A stretch of DNA of 64,000 bases from Ulvibacterium sp965228935 (GCF_965228935.1 NZ_OZ245846.1:868001-932000), one strand, 5' to 3'; shown: positions 23,603-31,973, counted from the stretch's first letter. Translations and numbers: made by a program. Notes: generated by a model not told the origin, from the sequence alone.

Positions 23603-25135
23603 ATGGGCAAAGTTGCATCCGCTTTTACCCTTATTGTTCTGTTCCTTGGTATCGAAAATGCCAGTGCCCAGATCCTAAATGCAAGGATTGTGGATTCCGT
23701 CACCTCAAAACCAGTTCCCTACGTCACCGTACAGTTGAAAAAGCGCGGAATGATCACCAACGAGGAGGGACGTTTTTCGTTTCGACTGGAAGAAAACATT
23801 CAAGCCTCGGATTCATTGTTTATTTCCTGTATCGGCTATGAATCTATTGGAAAGCCCATCTCCGAGTTTAAGGAGAACACCATTTATCTAAGACCCAAGG
23901 CCATAGAACTGAAAGAGGTCATTGTTTCCAACAAGAATTATACCCCCCGTGAAATCTTGGAGGAGGTGAAAAAAAATCTGGAAAGGAATTATCATCTGGA
24001 ATTGACCAAGAAGCGATTGTTCCTTAGGGAATCGTATCACCAAAACATCGTAAAGGGGGATTATGTCCTCAAGAAATCGACCATTCCCGCATTTAACACC
24101 AATTTTTTGGACAGCGTAAAAAATACCTTCCCCAAAAACAACAGTTACTATACCGAAATGTTGGGCGACCTGTATGGTGCCAGCAAGGCCAAGGAACAAA
24201 AGTTGGCCATTATAAAGGCATCCGAACTGTATGACAAAAGCAAGACTTTGGACGCGGAAACCTTGGAAAAGAAGTTCAATTCCATTGTAAAGGAAAACAT
24301 AAAAACGGATTCCTATTTCAAAATCAAATCCGGATTATTCGGTACAAAGGTGGATGCCGATGAACTTTTCGAAACCGAGGTAGACTCCAGTGATGTGGAA
24401 GCCCTGAACGAGCACTTAAAGAAAACCCGGGAAAACGAGCAGGAGCGCAAAGAGTTCTTTGCCAATTACAAAAGGCGCACTTTGGGGAATCTTTACAAAA
24501 ACCTGCCCGTTTTCAAGAATTCGGATTACAACGTTATCTTTAAACCAAGACGCTATATCCTCACTTTGGAGGATTATACCTATTTGGGGGACGATGCCGT
24601 CTATGTACTTCGTTTTGAACCGGAGAATTCCGAGGATTTCAAGGGTAGGCTTTATATCAACTCCGACGATTTTGCCGTTATCCGGATGGACTTTGAGAAC
24701 GTTGAGACCTTACGGAATTTTAAGCTTCTGGGTATTTCCTTTAACGAATATCTGGCAAAGGGGAGGATGATCTTTTCAAAAGGAAAGGATGGCAAATATC
24801 AATTGCGTTATTATGAGATAACCAAGGGAAACCGTATAGGTTTTAAAAGACCCTTGAAAATAATAGAAAAAAACAAAAACGTTCGTGGACGCCGAAAGCA
24901 AAATGAACTTTCCTTAAAAATCGATGTCGCGGTCAGTGGCAAAAATCGCTATGAACTGGTTGTTTTCGATGTCGATCCGATCAACGAGGCCCAATATGAA
25001 AACCTTAGGGAAAACAATTCCATACTCCCTACCTATATGCCCAACTACGATCCGGAATTTTGGTCCGGGTATGATATCATAGAACCCAATACCGCCATTA
25101 AGGAATTTGTTTCGGAAGCCGAACTGGAGGATTAA
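23603..25135 (+). CDS. Exported protein with carboxypeptidase-like regulatory domain
   Basis: 510 residues: signal peptide (1-22, ending A-S-A-Q), then an N-terminal CarboxypepD_reg-like beta-sandwich (about 25-105) with R-I-V-D-S-V-T-S-K-P-V-P-Y-V-T-V and F-I-S-C-I-G-Y-E-S. A long, mostly charged region follows, ending in a beta-rich part. The family is common in Bacteroidota and resembles the plug-preceding domain of SusC-like receptors, but here no barrel follows. Probably outer-membrane associated or periplasmic; function unknown. It stands alone between the feo operon and the sigma factor operon. Confidence 0.75.
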   Translation: MGKVASAFTLIVLFLGIENASAQILNARIVDSVTSKPVPYVTVQLKKRGMITNEEGRFSFRLEENIQASDSLFISCIGYESIGKPISEFKENTIYLRPKAIELKEVIVSNKNYTPREILEEVKKNLERNYHLELTKKRLFLRESYHQNIVKGDYVLKKSTIPAFNTNFLDSVKNTFPKNNSYYTEMLGDLYGASKAKEQKLAIIKASELYDKSKTLDAETLEKKFNSIVKENIKTDSYFKIKSGLFGTKVDADELFETEVDSSDVEALNEHLKKTRENEQERKEFFANYKRRTLGNLYKNLPVFKNSDYNVIFKPRRYILTLEDYTYLGDDAVYVLRFEPENSEDFKGRLYINSDDFAVIRMDFENVETLRNFKLLGISFNEYLAKGRMIFSKGKDGKYQLRYYEITKGNRIGFKRPLKIIEKNKNVRGRRKQNELSLKIDVAVSGKNRYELVVFDVDPINEAQYENLRENNSILPTYMPNYDPEFWSGYDIIEPNTAIKEFVSEAELED

Positions 25136-25291
25136 CAAGACCTATACCGTACAAACTTATTCCCCTTTAACTCTTGTTTCTTTATTCCTGGAGCATATTC
25201 CCTGTAAAAAATCATTTTTTGCGTCCGGGGATGTAACCTTTTGTATTTTTCCTGCTATATAATATTGAATGTCACCTAAAGACTTTCTCTT

Positions 25292-25813
25292 TTGAAGGAG
25301 CAAACAGACGAGATTATCATGGCCATGGTAGCCCAAGGGAACCTGGACCTATTGAAGGTACTTTTTAAAAGACATCACCTTCATGTCTATAATTTTCTCT
25401 ACAAGATGTGTAGGGACAGGATGTTGAGTGAAGATGTTACACAAGAGGTATTTTATAACATAATGCGGTATAGGGCATCCTATAAAAATGGAAAGTTTGT
25501 CTCATGGATGTTTACCATTGCGAGAAATTGTCTCAAAAAACATCTTAAAAAGAACCAGATGGATCATGAAGATTTGGATGACGTTTCCTATAGATTAACC
25601 GTAAACGAAGCACCCAAGGAAGACTATACCCATTTACAAAAAGCTTTGGACAAGCTCAACCCCTCCGATAAGGAACTGTTGGTCTTAAACCGGTTTCAGG
25701 AAATTAAGTATGCCGAGTTGGCCCACATAGTCGGCAGTACGGAGGGAGCGGTGAAGACAAAGGTGAGCCGGGCCCTAAAAAAATTGAAAGCAATCTATTT
25801 TGAAAATTTATGA
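25292..25813 (+). CDS. ECF-type RNA polymerase sigma factor
   Basis: 173 residues from TTG 25292 (an ATG at 25319 is the alternative). Region 2 covers about 20-85, with the D-V-T-Q-E-V-F-Y-N-I-M core-binding helix and W-M-F-T-I-A-R-N. Region 4 is about 110-165, with Y-A-E-L-A-H-I-V-G-S-T-E-G-A-V-K-T-K-V-S-R-A. There is no region 1 or 3, as expected for ECF sigmas. Its stop overlaps the start of the anti-sigma gene (ATGA at 25810-25813). With the two DUF4097 genes that follow it forms a four-gene operon, probably autoregulated. Confidence 0.92.
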   Translation: MKEQTDEIIMAMVAQGNLDLLKVLFKRHHLHVYNFLYKMCRDRMLSEDVTQEVFYNIMRYRASYKNGKFVSWMFTIARNCLKKHLKKNQMDHEDLDDVSYRLTVNEAPKEDYTHLQKALDKLNPSDKELLVLNRFQEIKYAELAHIVGSTEGAVKTKVSRALKKLKAIYFENL

Positions 25814-26610
25814 CGATGGACAAAAAGCAGGTTATTGATTTACTTCCGGACTACCTGGATGGGGTTTTGGATCCCGTTCAAAGACAAAAAGTAGAGGCCT
25901 ATTTAAAGGAATGTCCTGAATGCAGGAAAGAATTGGAGCAACTAAAAACTCTTTTTGATGCCTTTGCCAATGAAGAAATGGCAGTGCCATCGAATCGGGT
26001 CGAGGCCAATTTCCTCAAACTTTTGGAGCAGGAAAAACAGGAAGCGGCCAAGGTGGTTCCCTTGAATTCCAAGCACGCCCCTTCAAAATCGGGCTGGGGA
26101 AATCTTTTAAAGATAGCAGCCAGTATTGCTGCCCTGGTAGGTTCGTTTCTACTGGGCCAATATCTAGAGGAACGCGAATCCCGTATGGAAATAGCCACCT
26201 TGCAGGACAAGGGCCTGGAATTAAGACAAACGGCCATGCTTTCCCTTATGGAGAACAAGTCGGCCAGTAGGCGCATTCAGGGGGTCAACTATATCGACGA
26301 GTTCGGGAATCCTGATGAAACCATTGTAAAAGCGTTGACCGATAGAATGTTGCACGACGAAAATACCAATGTACGCATGGCGTCCGCAGAAGCGCTGGAA
26401 AAGTTTACGGCTTCTGAAATCGTAAAAAACGCCTTCATCCAAGCCTTGAAGGTCGAGAAGGATCCCGGAATACAAATTACGATTATCCAGACCTTGGTCC
26501 GTATCCAGGAAAAGAAGGCCGTAATACCGTTAAAGGAGTTGATGCAGCAGGACGGAACCCAACCCTTTGTTAAGGAACAAATTGAATCACTATTGCCGAG
26601 TATTATATAA
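25810..26610 (+). CDS. Membrane anti-sigma factor with HEAT-repeat C-terminus
   Basis: 266 residues. The N-terminus (about 5-45) is a zinc-finger-like anti-sigma domain: L-L-P-D-Y-L-D-G then C-P-E-C (Cys35, Cys38). The upstream His of the usual H-x3-C-x2-C motif is replaced by Tyr31, so zinc binding may be lost or altered. A membrane helix lies at about 97-114. The exported part (about 140-266) holds HEAT-like repeats (D-E-N-T-N-V-R-M-A-S-A-E-A-L, D-P-G-I-Q-I-T-I-I-Q-T-L). It likely holds the sigma factor at the membrane and senses a periplasmic signal. It overlaps the sigma gene by four bases. Confidence 0.87.
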   Translation: MTMDKKQVIDLLPDYLDGVLDPVQRQKVEAYLKECPECRKELEQLKTLFDAFANEEMAVPSNRVEANFLKLLEQEKQEAAKVVPLNSKHAPSKSGWGNLLKIAASIAALVGSFLLGQYLEERESRMEIATLQDKGLELRQTAMLSLMENKSASRRIQGVNYIDEFGNPDETIVKALTDRMLHDENTNVRMASAEALEKFTASEIVKNAFIQALKVEKDPGIQITIIQTLVRIQEKKAVIPLKELMQQDGTQPFVKEQIESLLPSII

Positions 26611-26654
26611 ACACAAGTGCTGAGCCTTGTCGAAGCATCAAAAAACGAAGCATC

Positions 26655-27407
26655 ATGAAGTTACTTAAAATCACATTTTTATTAAGTTTTATTTGCACCG
26701 GAATATGGGCGCAGGAAGATTACACAAAATCCCTAAACGGAATCGAATGGGTAAAGGTCGAATCCAAAAATGACATCGTTGTCAAAACACACGCCAGTGA
26801 CCAACTTTTGATCAAGGGAGGGTCATCTTATAAAATTCCCGAAAGGGCCAAAGGATTGCGCTTGGTCGGGGAGAGCGGTTCGGACAATACCGATGTTGGG
26901 TTTTATGTTATCCAGGAAGGAACCGACCTCTTGGTAAGAAATCTAAGAAAATCGCAACGTGCCGAAATCTATTTACCGGCAAAACAAAATATCTCGGTTA
27001 GGACCAACTGGCAGGGCAGTATCAAAATTTCAGGATTCCGGGGGGAGATAGAGGCAACCGCAGAATTGAACGGGAGCATCAAAATCGAGGACGTAAGCGG
27101 GCCTTTGACCGCCAATACCTTAAATGGCGAAGTAGAGGTACAGTTTACAAACGTGAGCCAGGATTCTCCGATAACCATCTATTCGACCAATGGTGTATTG
27201 GATATTACGATGCCGGAGAATACCCCTGCCGACTTTAGTCTAGGCACGGTCAACGGATCCATATATACCAATTTTGAAATCAGCTTGCCGGACAAGGACG
27301 GCCTAAGGGCCATTGCCTCCAAAAAGGTAAAGGGGACGGTCAACAACGGGGGCGTGGATATTAAATTGAGCACCACCAACGGAAACATTTATCTCAGAAA
27401 AAAATAA
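26655..27407 (+). CDS. DUF4097-type exported beta-helix protein, first copy
   Basis: 250 residues with a signal peptide (1-19, ending I-W-A-Q). The body is made of short repeating turns of the pattern N-G-x-I/V-x-I/V (L-N-G-S-I-K-I, L-N-G-E-V-E-V, V-N-G-S-I-Y, T-N-G-N-I-Y-L), diagnostic of DUF4097 and its right-handed beta-helix-like fold. Families of this type often sit behind ECF sigma/anti-sigma pairs in Bacteroidota. Role unknown; an envelope or adhesin-like scaffold is suggested by the fold. Followed after 19 bp by a related gene. Confidence 0.8.
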   Translation: MKLLKITFLLSFICTGIWAQEDYTKSLNGIEWVKVESKNDIVVKTHASDQLLIKGGSSYKIPERAKGLRLVGESGSDNTDVGFYVIQEGTDLLVRNLRKSQRAEIYLPAKQNISVRTNWQGSIKISGFRGEIEATAELNGSIKIEDVSGPLTANTLNGEVEVQFTNVSQDSPITIYSTNGVLDITMPENTPADFSLGTVNGSIYTNFEISLPDKDGLRAIASKKVKGTVNNGGVDIKLSTTNGNIYLRKK

Positions 27408-27426
27408 TCGAAAAAACAGAACGGTC

Positions 27427-28137
27427 ATGAAAAAAATAACGGTAGTATTGCTAGGCCTCATCAGCCTACAGGTCGGCGCACAGAAAATCATTGAGAAGAA
27501 CATTGATTATAAAAATCAATTTATAGACGTGGATGTGAAATTCGCTTCCATGATAGAGGTAAAGTCGTGGGACAGATCCTCGGTCTATTTTAAGGCGGAC
27601 ATCCATACCGAGGACGAAAAATTCCTAGACCTTTACAATTTGGATGTTAGTACAAGTAATACTCGGATTGCCATTACTTCGGAAGCCGAACCCATCTTTA
27701 AGGCCTATCGTGAGGATTGTATCAAAAACAATCCCGATAGAAGAAAGTACTGCTACAACACGGGGGACCTGTATGAGTTCAATTATGTACTCCATGTTCC
27801 TAAAAATGCCCGGGTCAAGATCAGTAGTATTAACGGCGATCTAAAATCCGAGGTCATTGAGGGCGATTTCACCGTCGATTTGATCAACGGGGATATCGAA
27901 ATTGCCCAATATGCCGGGGAACTTGATCTAAGTACCATCAATGGGGAAATTGACCTTAAAATGATCGATGCCGATTTGGTCGCCGAAACCATTCATGGGG
28001 ATATTTATGCCGATGCAAAGTTAAAGTTCAAATCTACGGACCGCCATGTAGGTCAAAAAATATCCGGCCGAACCGCAAATGGCAAGAACAGTTTGCGCCT
28101 GAACACTATCAATGGGAATATGTATCTAAGATTATAG
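27427..28137 (+). CDS. DUF4097-type exported beta-helix protein, second copy
   Basis: 236 residues, signal peptide 1-18 (ending V-G-A-Q). It has the same repeat pattern as the preceding protein (I-N-G-D-L-K, I-N-G-D-I-E-I, I-N-G-E-I-D-L, I-H-G-D-I-Y, I-N-G-N-M-Y-L-R-L), and both end in N-G-N-x-Y-L-R. A Cys-containing insert (about 97-112, E-D-C-I-K-N-N...K-Y-C-Y-N) is not present in the first copy. It is the last gene of the sigma/anti-sigma operon and faces the next gene tail to tail without a visible terminator. Function unknown. Confidence 0.8.
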   Translation: MKKITVVLLGLISLQVGAQKIIEKNIDYKNQFIDVDVKFASMIEVKSWDRSSVYFKADIHTEDEKFLDLYNLDVSTSNTRIAITSEAEPIFKAYREDCIKNNPDRRKYCYNTGDLYEFNYVLHVPKNARVKISSINGDLKSEVIEGDFTVDLINGDIEIAQYAGELDLSTINGEIDLKMIDADLVAETIHGDIYADAKLKFKSTDRHVGQKISGRTANGKNSLRLNTINGNMYLRL

Positions 28138-28162
28138 GGATTGTTAAAGGGTCGGTCGTAAA

Positions 28163-28561
28163 CTATGTTCTTACAACCAATTTGTTTTCCATTAAATAAA
28201 AAAACGCCGACCCTGAAAAATACAGGGCAACATCCCAAAAATCCGCTGTATAGCGCAAATTAATCCTGGGCAGATAATACTCAAAATAAACGCTGTAAAA
28301 TAGGGTGAGCGTCAAAATCAAGGGCCATGGCAACCGTATCGTGTTATTCCGCTTCAGCTTGCGTATAGTAAATTGACCTATAAAAAGTACGGTGGGCATA
28401 CACAAAAAATCGTTCAAGTAATTGTTGATCCACTGTGGAAGGGCAACGCTCATTTTTTGCAGGCTAAAAACAATCGCCGCCGTTAAACAAAACAGTGGAA
28501 AGTACAAGGCCTTTAGCCCCTTTGGTATGGTTTGGATATTCCTTGATTCTAAATTGGGCAT
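28163..28561 (-). CDS. Small membrane protein, unknown function
   Basis: 132 residues with three to four hydrophobic segments (about 16-36, 47-64, 76-96, 108-126). The phrase W-I-N-N-Y-L-N-D-F-L-C-M-P-T-V-L is characteristic of a Bacteroidota family of small membrane proteins sometimes labelled 'magnesium citrate secondary transporter'; I do not consider that name supported. It lies 11 bp after the zinc-ribbon gene on the same strand, so the two are probably co-transcribed. Confidence 0.7.
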   Translation of the reverse strand: MPNLESRNIQTIPKGLKALYFPLFCLTAAIVFSLQKMSVALPQWINNYLNDFLCMPTVLFIGQFTIRKLKRNNTIRLPWPLILTLTLFYSVYFEYYLPRINLRYTADFWDVALYFSGSAFFYLMENKLVVRT

Positions 28562-28572
28562 AATTTACTGCT

Positions 28573-28884
28573 TTAAGCTGCAATATAGGCGAATATATAG
28601 GCCAAAAAAGCCCCGATGGCCAGCACTACCGCCCAAACGGAATAAAAAGCAAAAGCAACTATTCTTACAAGTGGATTGCCATGGTTGCGTACCTTTTCAA
28701 AAAAAGCGGTTATGGCATCAGGTTTCTCCAATTCTTCTTTTTTCTGCCTTTTCCTTTCCCGTTCCTCACGTTCCAATTTTCGACGAAGATTGGTATTGAT
28801 CAACGCACCACAATTATTGCAATAATCACTGTTCTTCGTCATTTGGCCACACTTGGGGCACCTTCTGGTAATTTCATATCGCAT
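28573..28884 (-). CDS. Zinc-ribbon membrane protein
   Basis: 103 residues: an N-terminal zinc ribbon C-P-K-C-G ... C-N-N-C-G (Cys9, Cys12, Cys22, Cys25), a strongly charged coiled-coil region (R-R-K-L-E-R-E-E-R-E-R-K-R-Q-K-K), and a C-terminal membrane helix (about 74-100). Similar small proteins are frequent in Bacteroidota with no assigned role. A 14-bp palindrome (28929-28942) lies 45 bp upstream. Confidence 0.75.
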   Translation of the reverse strand: MRYEITRRCPKCGQMTKNSDYCNNCGALINTNLRRKLEREERERKRQKKEELEKPDAITAFFEKVRNHGNPLVRIVAFAFYSVWAVVLAIGAFLAYIFAYIAA

Positions 28885-28928
28885 AACCCAAAGTACTTCA
28901 GAAATAGAATCTATAGGGATCTTCCATA

Positions 28929-28942
28929 AACTTTATAAAGTT
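28929..28942. promoter_or_regulatory. Palindrome upstream of the zinc-ribbon gene
   Basis: AACTTTATAAAGTT, a perfect 14-bp dyad. Its half is shared with the inverted repeat at 13716-13746. Possible operator for the leftward zinc-ribbon/membrane protein pair. Confidence 0.3.
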
Positions 28943-29082
28943 ATGCGTAAAACCCCAAGGATAACCACCAAAACCTGTTAACTAAAGCCTAAAAGCGGGT
29001 TTAAACCGAATAGCATGATTCCCAAGGTACCGGACGGTACGAAGCGGTGGACCAGATGGTTCATGGCACACCTTACTATTGG

Positions 29083-29475
29083 CTAGATAAGATTCCCGAT
29101 AAAAGAATACAGGAGCATTCCCCAACCGGCGACCAACACCAATCCTCCCAAGGGCGTAATGGGGCCGAGAAACCGCCATTTTCTTCCTTTGGAGGCACTC
29201 AACGTAAGCCCATAAATGCTAAATGAAAAAAGAAAGGTACCAATAATAAAACAATTGGCGATATAGCTTTCCAAAGGAGTGTTGAATCCAAAATTAAAAC
29301 CCAGTACGATCAAAAGAAGCGCGTGATACATCTGATACTTTACACCGGTTTCAAAACTTTTTAGTTGTTCTTCCGTAAAGGATTTCTTGAGAGCGTGTGC
29401 CCCAAAAGCGCCAAATACAATCGCCAACAAGCCATATAGGGCCCCCATAAACTGAACCAGAAAAATTGTCTCCAT
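29083..29475 (-). CDS. DUF423 membrane protein
   Basis: 130 residues from ATG 29475. A longer frame to 29556 would run through a terminator hairpin (29517-29547) and is rejected. Four membrane helices and the family phrase L-L-A-I-V-F-G-A-F-G-A-H-A-L-K-K, then Q-M-Y-H-A-L-L-L, are diagnostic of DUF423. The family is widespread and of unknown function. It follows the SDR gene but is separated from it by that terminator. Confidence 0.87.
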   Translation of the reverse strand: METIFLVQFMGALYGLLAIVFGAFGAHALKKSFTEEQLKSFETGVKYQMYHALLLIVLGFNFGFNTPLESYIANCFIIGTFLFSFSIYGLTLSASKGRKWRFLGPITPLGGLVLVAGWGMLLYSFIGNLI

Positions 29476-29516
29476 AATCTGGGCAAAGATAAGCAGAGAA
29501 TGGATTGCCATATCAT

Positions 29517-29547
29517 AAAAAAACCTGTTAGGATGTTTCCTAACAGG
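29517..29547 (-). terminator. Terminator of the TetR-SDR operon
   Basis: CCTGTTAGGA, TGTT, TCCTAACAGG: a ten-base perfect stem, with T7 following on the minus strand (A7 at 29517-29523). It lies 28 bp past the SDR stop. Confidence 0.85.
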
Positions 29548-29574
29548 CTGGTACATGGTTATAGTATTATACCC

Positions 29575-30324
29575 TTAAATTTGACTCAACCCTCCATCAA
29601 CGGAAAGTTCTATTCCATTTACATAACTGGCCTCATCGGAAGCCAAGAACAATACGGCATCCGCTATTTCCTTGGGATTGCCGAAACGTTTTAAGGGATT
29701 CGCCTCGGCAAATCCTTGCCCCATTTCACTCACCACTTCCTGGGGCATCCCCATTTTGTCATAAATTGGAGTGGCAATCGGTCCCGGAGCTATGGAGTTA
29801 ATACGAATTTGGCGCGGAGCAAGTTCCGTGGTAAGTACCCGGGCGTAAGCCCGCAAGGCACCTTTGGTGGCACTGTACACGGCCGCACCCTCAAATCCCT
29901 TTTGATGCACGATAGAGGTATTGAAGATTATACTCCCGCCATCATTTAAATGGGGAATGGCATACTTGGTCAAGAAGGCCGGTCCCTTGATGTTGATATC
30001 GAATTGGGAATCAAAATGGTCTTCGTCAATTTGATCTGCCGGTGCAAAGAAGGCTACCCCGGCATTCGCAAAGAGCACATCAATTTTGCCGTAGGCGTTA
30101 ACGGCCTCCTGGATCAATTTTTCATTGTCCCCTGGTTTGGATTGATCGGCCAAAACCGCTTTGAAGTCCCCTTCAAGACCTTTGGCCACCTCGTCCAGGG
30201 CCTCTTTTCTTCGCCCTGAAAACACCACTTTGGCTCCTTCCTTTAAAAAACCTTTTACGGCCTCTAAACCTATTCCGGAATTTCCCCCGGAAATCACTAC
30301 TACTTTGTTGTCGAATCTATTCAT
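29575..30324 (-). CDS. SDR-family oxidoreductase
   Basis: 249 residues, classical short-chain dehydrogenase/reductase. The nucleotide-binding G-G-N-S-G-I-G is at about 14-20; an Arg after the next strand (G-R-R) suggests NADP(H). N-A-G-V-A lies at about 89-93, the catalytic Ser at about 137 (F-N-T-S), and Y-S-A-T-K-G with Tyr/Lys at about 150-154. The closing P-G-P-I-A-T-P is also standard. The substrate is unknown. It is second in an operon behind a TetR gene, with a predicted operator in the 51-bp gap and a strong terminator after it. Confidence 0.92.
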   Translation of the reverse strand: MNRFDNKVVVISGGNSGIGLEAVKGFLKEGAKVVFSGRRKEALDEVAKGLEGDFKAVLADQSKPGDNEKLIQEAVNAYGKIDVLFANAGVAFFAPADQIDEDHFDSQFDINIKGPAFLTKYAIPHLNDGGSIIFNTSIVHQKGFEGAAVYSATKGALRAYARVLTTELAPRQIRINSIAPGPIATPIYDKMGMPQEVVSEMGQGFAEANPLKRFGNPKEIADAVLFLASDEASYVNGIELSVDGGLSQI

Positions 30325-30340
30325 CGTATTAAAATTTTAT

Positions 30341-30360
30341 TTTGAAACAATCGTTCCAAA
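30341..30360. promoter_or_regulatory. TetR operator A, between tetR and SDR
   Basis: Plus strand TTTGAAACAATCGTTCCAAA. Its reverse complement closely matches site B in front of the TetR gene (TTGGAAC-N4-RTTTCAAA in both). It lies 17 bp upstream of the SDR start, over a -7-like CATATTTG at 30364-30357. Confidence 0.6.
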
Positions 30361-30375
30361 TATGATTAAAAAAAT

Positions 30376-30957
30376 TTAAGCTATTACGTTAAGTGTATTC
30401 TTTATTATCTGTTGAAGCACTTTTTTATCCTTAATTAAAATCCCCGTCATTCTAAAACCTTGGAACGCATTGAACACAAAATGGGCATAATTTCTACAAT
30501 CTTGTCGTTTATTGATTATGCCTAGCTCCTGACCCTCCCGTATCAAATTCTGAAAAGTGGACAGTGTTTGTTCCTGGGTATCCAAAAGCCACTCCCTAAC
30601 ATTATGGTCCTGATTCCCCATTTCCGCCTTACAATTTAATACAAAGCAACCTTTGTCTTTCTTATCGCCCGTTATCTCAGGTAAAAAGCCTTCAAAAATA
30701 AGTTGTATGGCCTCTAAGGGATTCTTGGCACTTATCAAGGCCTTTTGAAAGATTCCGCCAGTCTCCCTTTGATAACGGGACAAAGTAATCCGATAAAGCT
30801 CCAACTTTGAACCGAAGGAATTGTATATACTGGAACGATTTAGGCCGGTGGCATCCACTAAATCCTGCATGGAAGTTCCATTGTAACCCTTCTCCCAAAA
30901 AACGTGCATAGCGTTCTTCAGTGCTTTTTCCTTATCAAATTCTACTATCCTCGGCAT
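30376..30957 (-). CDS. TetR/AcrR-family regulator of the SDR operon
   Basis: 193 residues from ATG 30957 (M-P-R-I-V-E-F-D); an ATG at 30978 would add seven residues and lies just behind the -7 element. The HTH is at about 28-50: S-M-Q-D-L-V-D-A-T-G-L-N-R-S-S-I-Y-N-S-F-G-S-K. The C-terminal part has the helical TetR_C profile including G-C-F-V-L-N-C. It precedes the SDR gene by 51 bp. Two matching dyads, one in its own promoter and one before the SDR gene, make autoregulation and SDR control likely; relatives respond to electrophiles or xenobiotics, but the inducer is unknown here. Confidence 0.88.
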   Translation of the reverse strand: MPRIVEFDKEKALKNAMHVFWEKGYNGTSMQDLVDATGLNRSSIYNSFGSKLELYRITLSRYQRETGGIFQKALISAKNPLEAIQLIFEGFLPEITGDKKDKGCFVLNCKAEMGNQDHNVREWLLDTQEQTLSTFQNLIREGQELGIINKRQDCRNYAHFVFNAFQGFRMTGILIKDKKVLQQIIKNTLNVIA

Positions 30958-30975
30958 TTTTACTTTATGGATGAT

Positions 30976-31005
30976 CAAATATATATTGGAACATTCATTT
31001 CAAAA
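30976..31005 (-). promoter_or_regulatory. tetR promoter with TetR operator B
   Basis: Minus strand TTTG (31004-31001), 17 nt, TATATTTG (30983-30976). The spacer and -33 are filled by TTGGAACATTCATTTCAAAA (30986-31005, plus strand), the counterpart of operator A. Confidence 0.6.
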
Positions 31006-31078
31006 ACTATTTAACAGATTTTTAAACATTACCTCTAGAAATTGGTTTAGAAATAGTAGGAAGCCTCGATACAATACA

Positions 31079-31486
31079 TTAAAGCACCACAGTGATTTCC
31101 TTGTCGGAACGTAGCTCAAATGCGCACTCCGTGAAGCTCGGAGGGCCAAAGGTTTTCATCTTGGCATTGGAAAAGCCTATCTTTTCCTTGGGTATGCCCA
31201 GCCAATTGCGGTCGAGAACGTCGTTGCCATTCTCATCATGGAAAATAGCCACGGCATATTTACCGGGCGGGAGGCTCTCAATGGAAAGTTCGGTGGTGCC
31301 TTTCTGTGCCTTGGTGCTATCGAACTTAAATACCCCATCAAACTCCAGAAAGCCATTTTCATTATCATAAATGGCGACGCTTATTTTACCGTCAGATGTT
31401 TTTACTCCTTCTATGGAAATAGAAAGTCTGTTTTGGGCCAGGCCAAAAATCGGTAACAACAGAAAAACCAAAAACCTTTTTTTCAT
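31079..31486 (-). CDS. DUF2141 exported protein
   Basis: 135 residues, signal peptide 1-17 (ending G-L-A-Q). The DUF2141 core follows: L-S-I-S-I-E-G-V-K-T-S-D-G-K-I-S-V-A-I-Y, then P-P-G-K-Y-A-V-A-I-F-H-D-E-N-G-N-D-V-L-D and G-I-P-K-E-K-I-G-F-S-N near the end. It is a periplasmic or surface beta-sandwich protein of unknown role, common in Bacteroidota. It lies downstream of the 31973 gene on the same strand with a 34-bp gap. Confidence 0.88.
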   Translation of the reverse strand: MKKRFLVFLLLPIFGLAQNRLSISIEGVKTSDGKISVAIYDNENGFLEFDGVFKFDSTKAQKGTTELSIESLPPGKYAVAIFHDENGNDVLDRNWLGIPKEKIGFSNAKMKTFGPPSFTECAFELRSDKEITVVL

Positions 31487-31520
31487 CGGTTCAAAAATAA
31501 AAACTCCAAAGCTTATAAAC

Positions 31521-31973
31521 TCATTTTTTGGATGAAAATTGTAAGGGTAGGCTGTCCCTTTTGTTCTTCAAAAAATGGTACATTTTTTCATTCTCCAAAG
31601 AATCCCTCAGATTCATGTAGAGCCTTAACGAATCCTTATATACCAGTTTTATCTTAGGGTTGGGAAAATGATCCACATATACATACACCTTTTTGTCGGT
31701 AAGGGAATCCTTGAACTCCCTGAAAATGCCCTTTTCCCTTTCCAAGGCCGAAAATCCATTAAGGCGTTCCATAGGCGGGATCTTTTCCACCATCAATACA
31801 CTGTCTAGCTCTGAAAACTTTATCTTGTTGTAATAAAATCCGGATAGTATTTGGATGTTACTGGCATTCGTCCTGATCCAATTTTTATAGTGGGCCATAA
31901 GGGCAAGCGTACAAATAATTACGGTAATGACCACTACTACATTCCAAAATTTATGTCGTTTTTTCGTTGCCAT
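31521..31973 (-). CDS. Single-pass membrane protein, unknown function
   Basis: 150 residues with a basic N-terminus (K-K-R-H-K), one membrane helix (about 11-28) and a soluble, charged domain (about 45-150) containing K-I-K-F-S-E-L-D-S-V-L-M-V-E-K-I-P-P-M-E-R-L-N-G-F-S. This is somewhat like a PH-type or signalling loop, but I do not recognise a family. A positive-inside topology puts the domain in the periplasm. Possibly co-transcribed with the DUF2141 gene. Confidence 0.6.
   Translation of the reverse strand: MATKKRHKFWNVVVVITVIICTLALMAHYKNWIRTNASNIQILSGFYYNKIKFSELDSVLMVEKIPPMERLNGFSALEREKGIFREFKDSLTDKKVYVYVDHFPNPKIKLVYKDSLRLYMNLRDSLENEKMYHFLKNKRDSLPLQFSSKK

Noticed and set aside
29476..29556. 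N-terminal extension of the DUF423 protein
   Set aside because: It would be encoded by the terminator hairpin of the SDR operon; the conserved start is at 29475.
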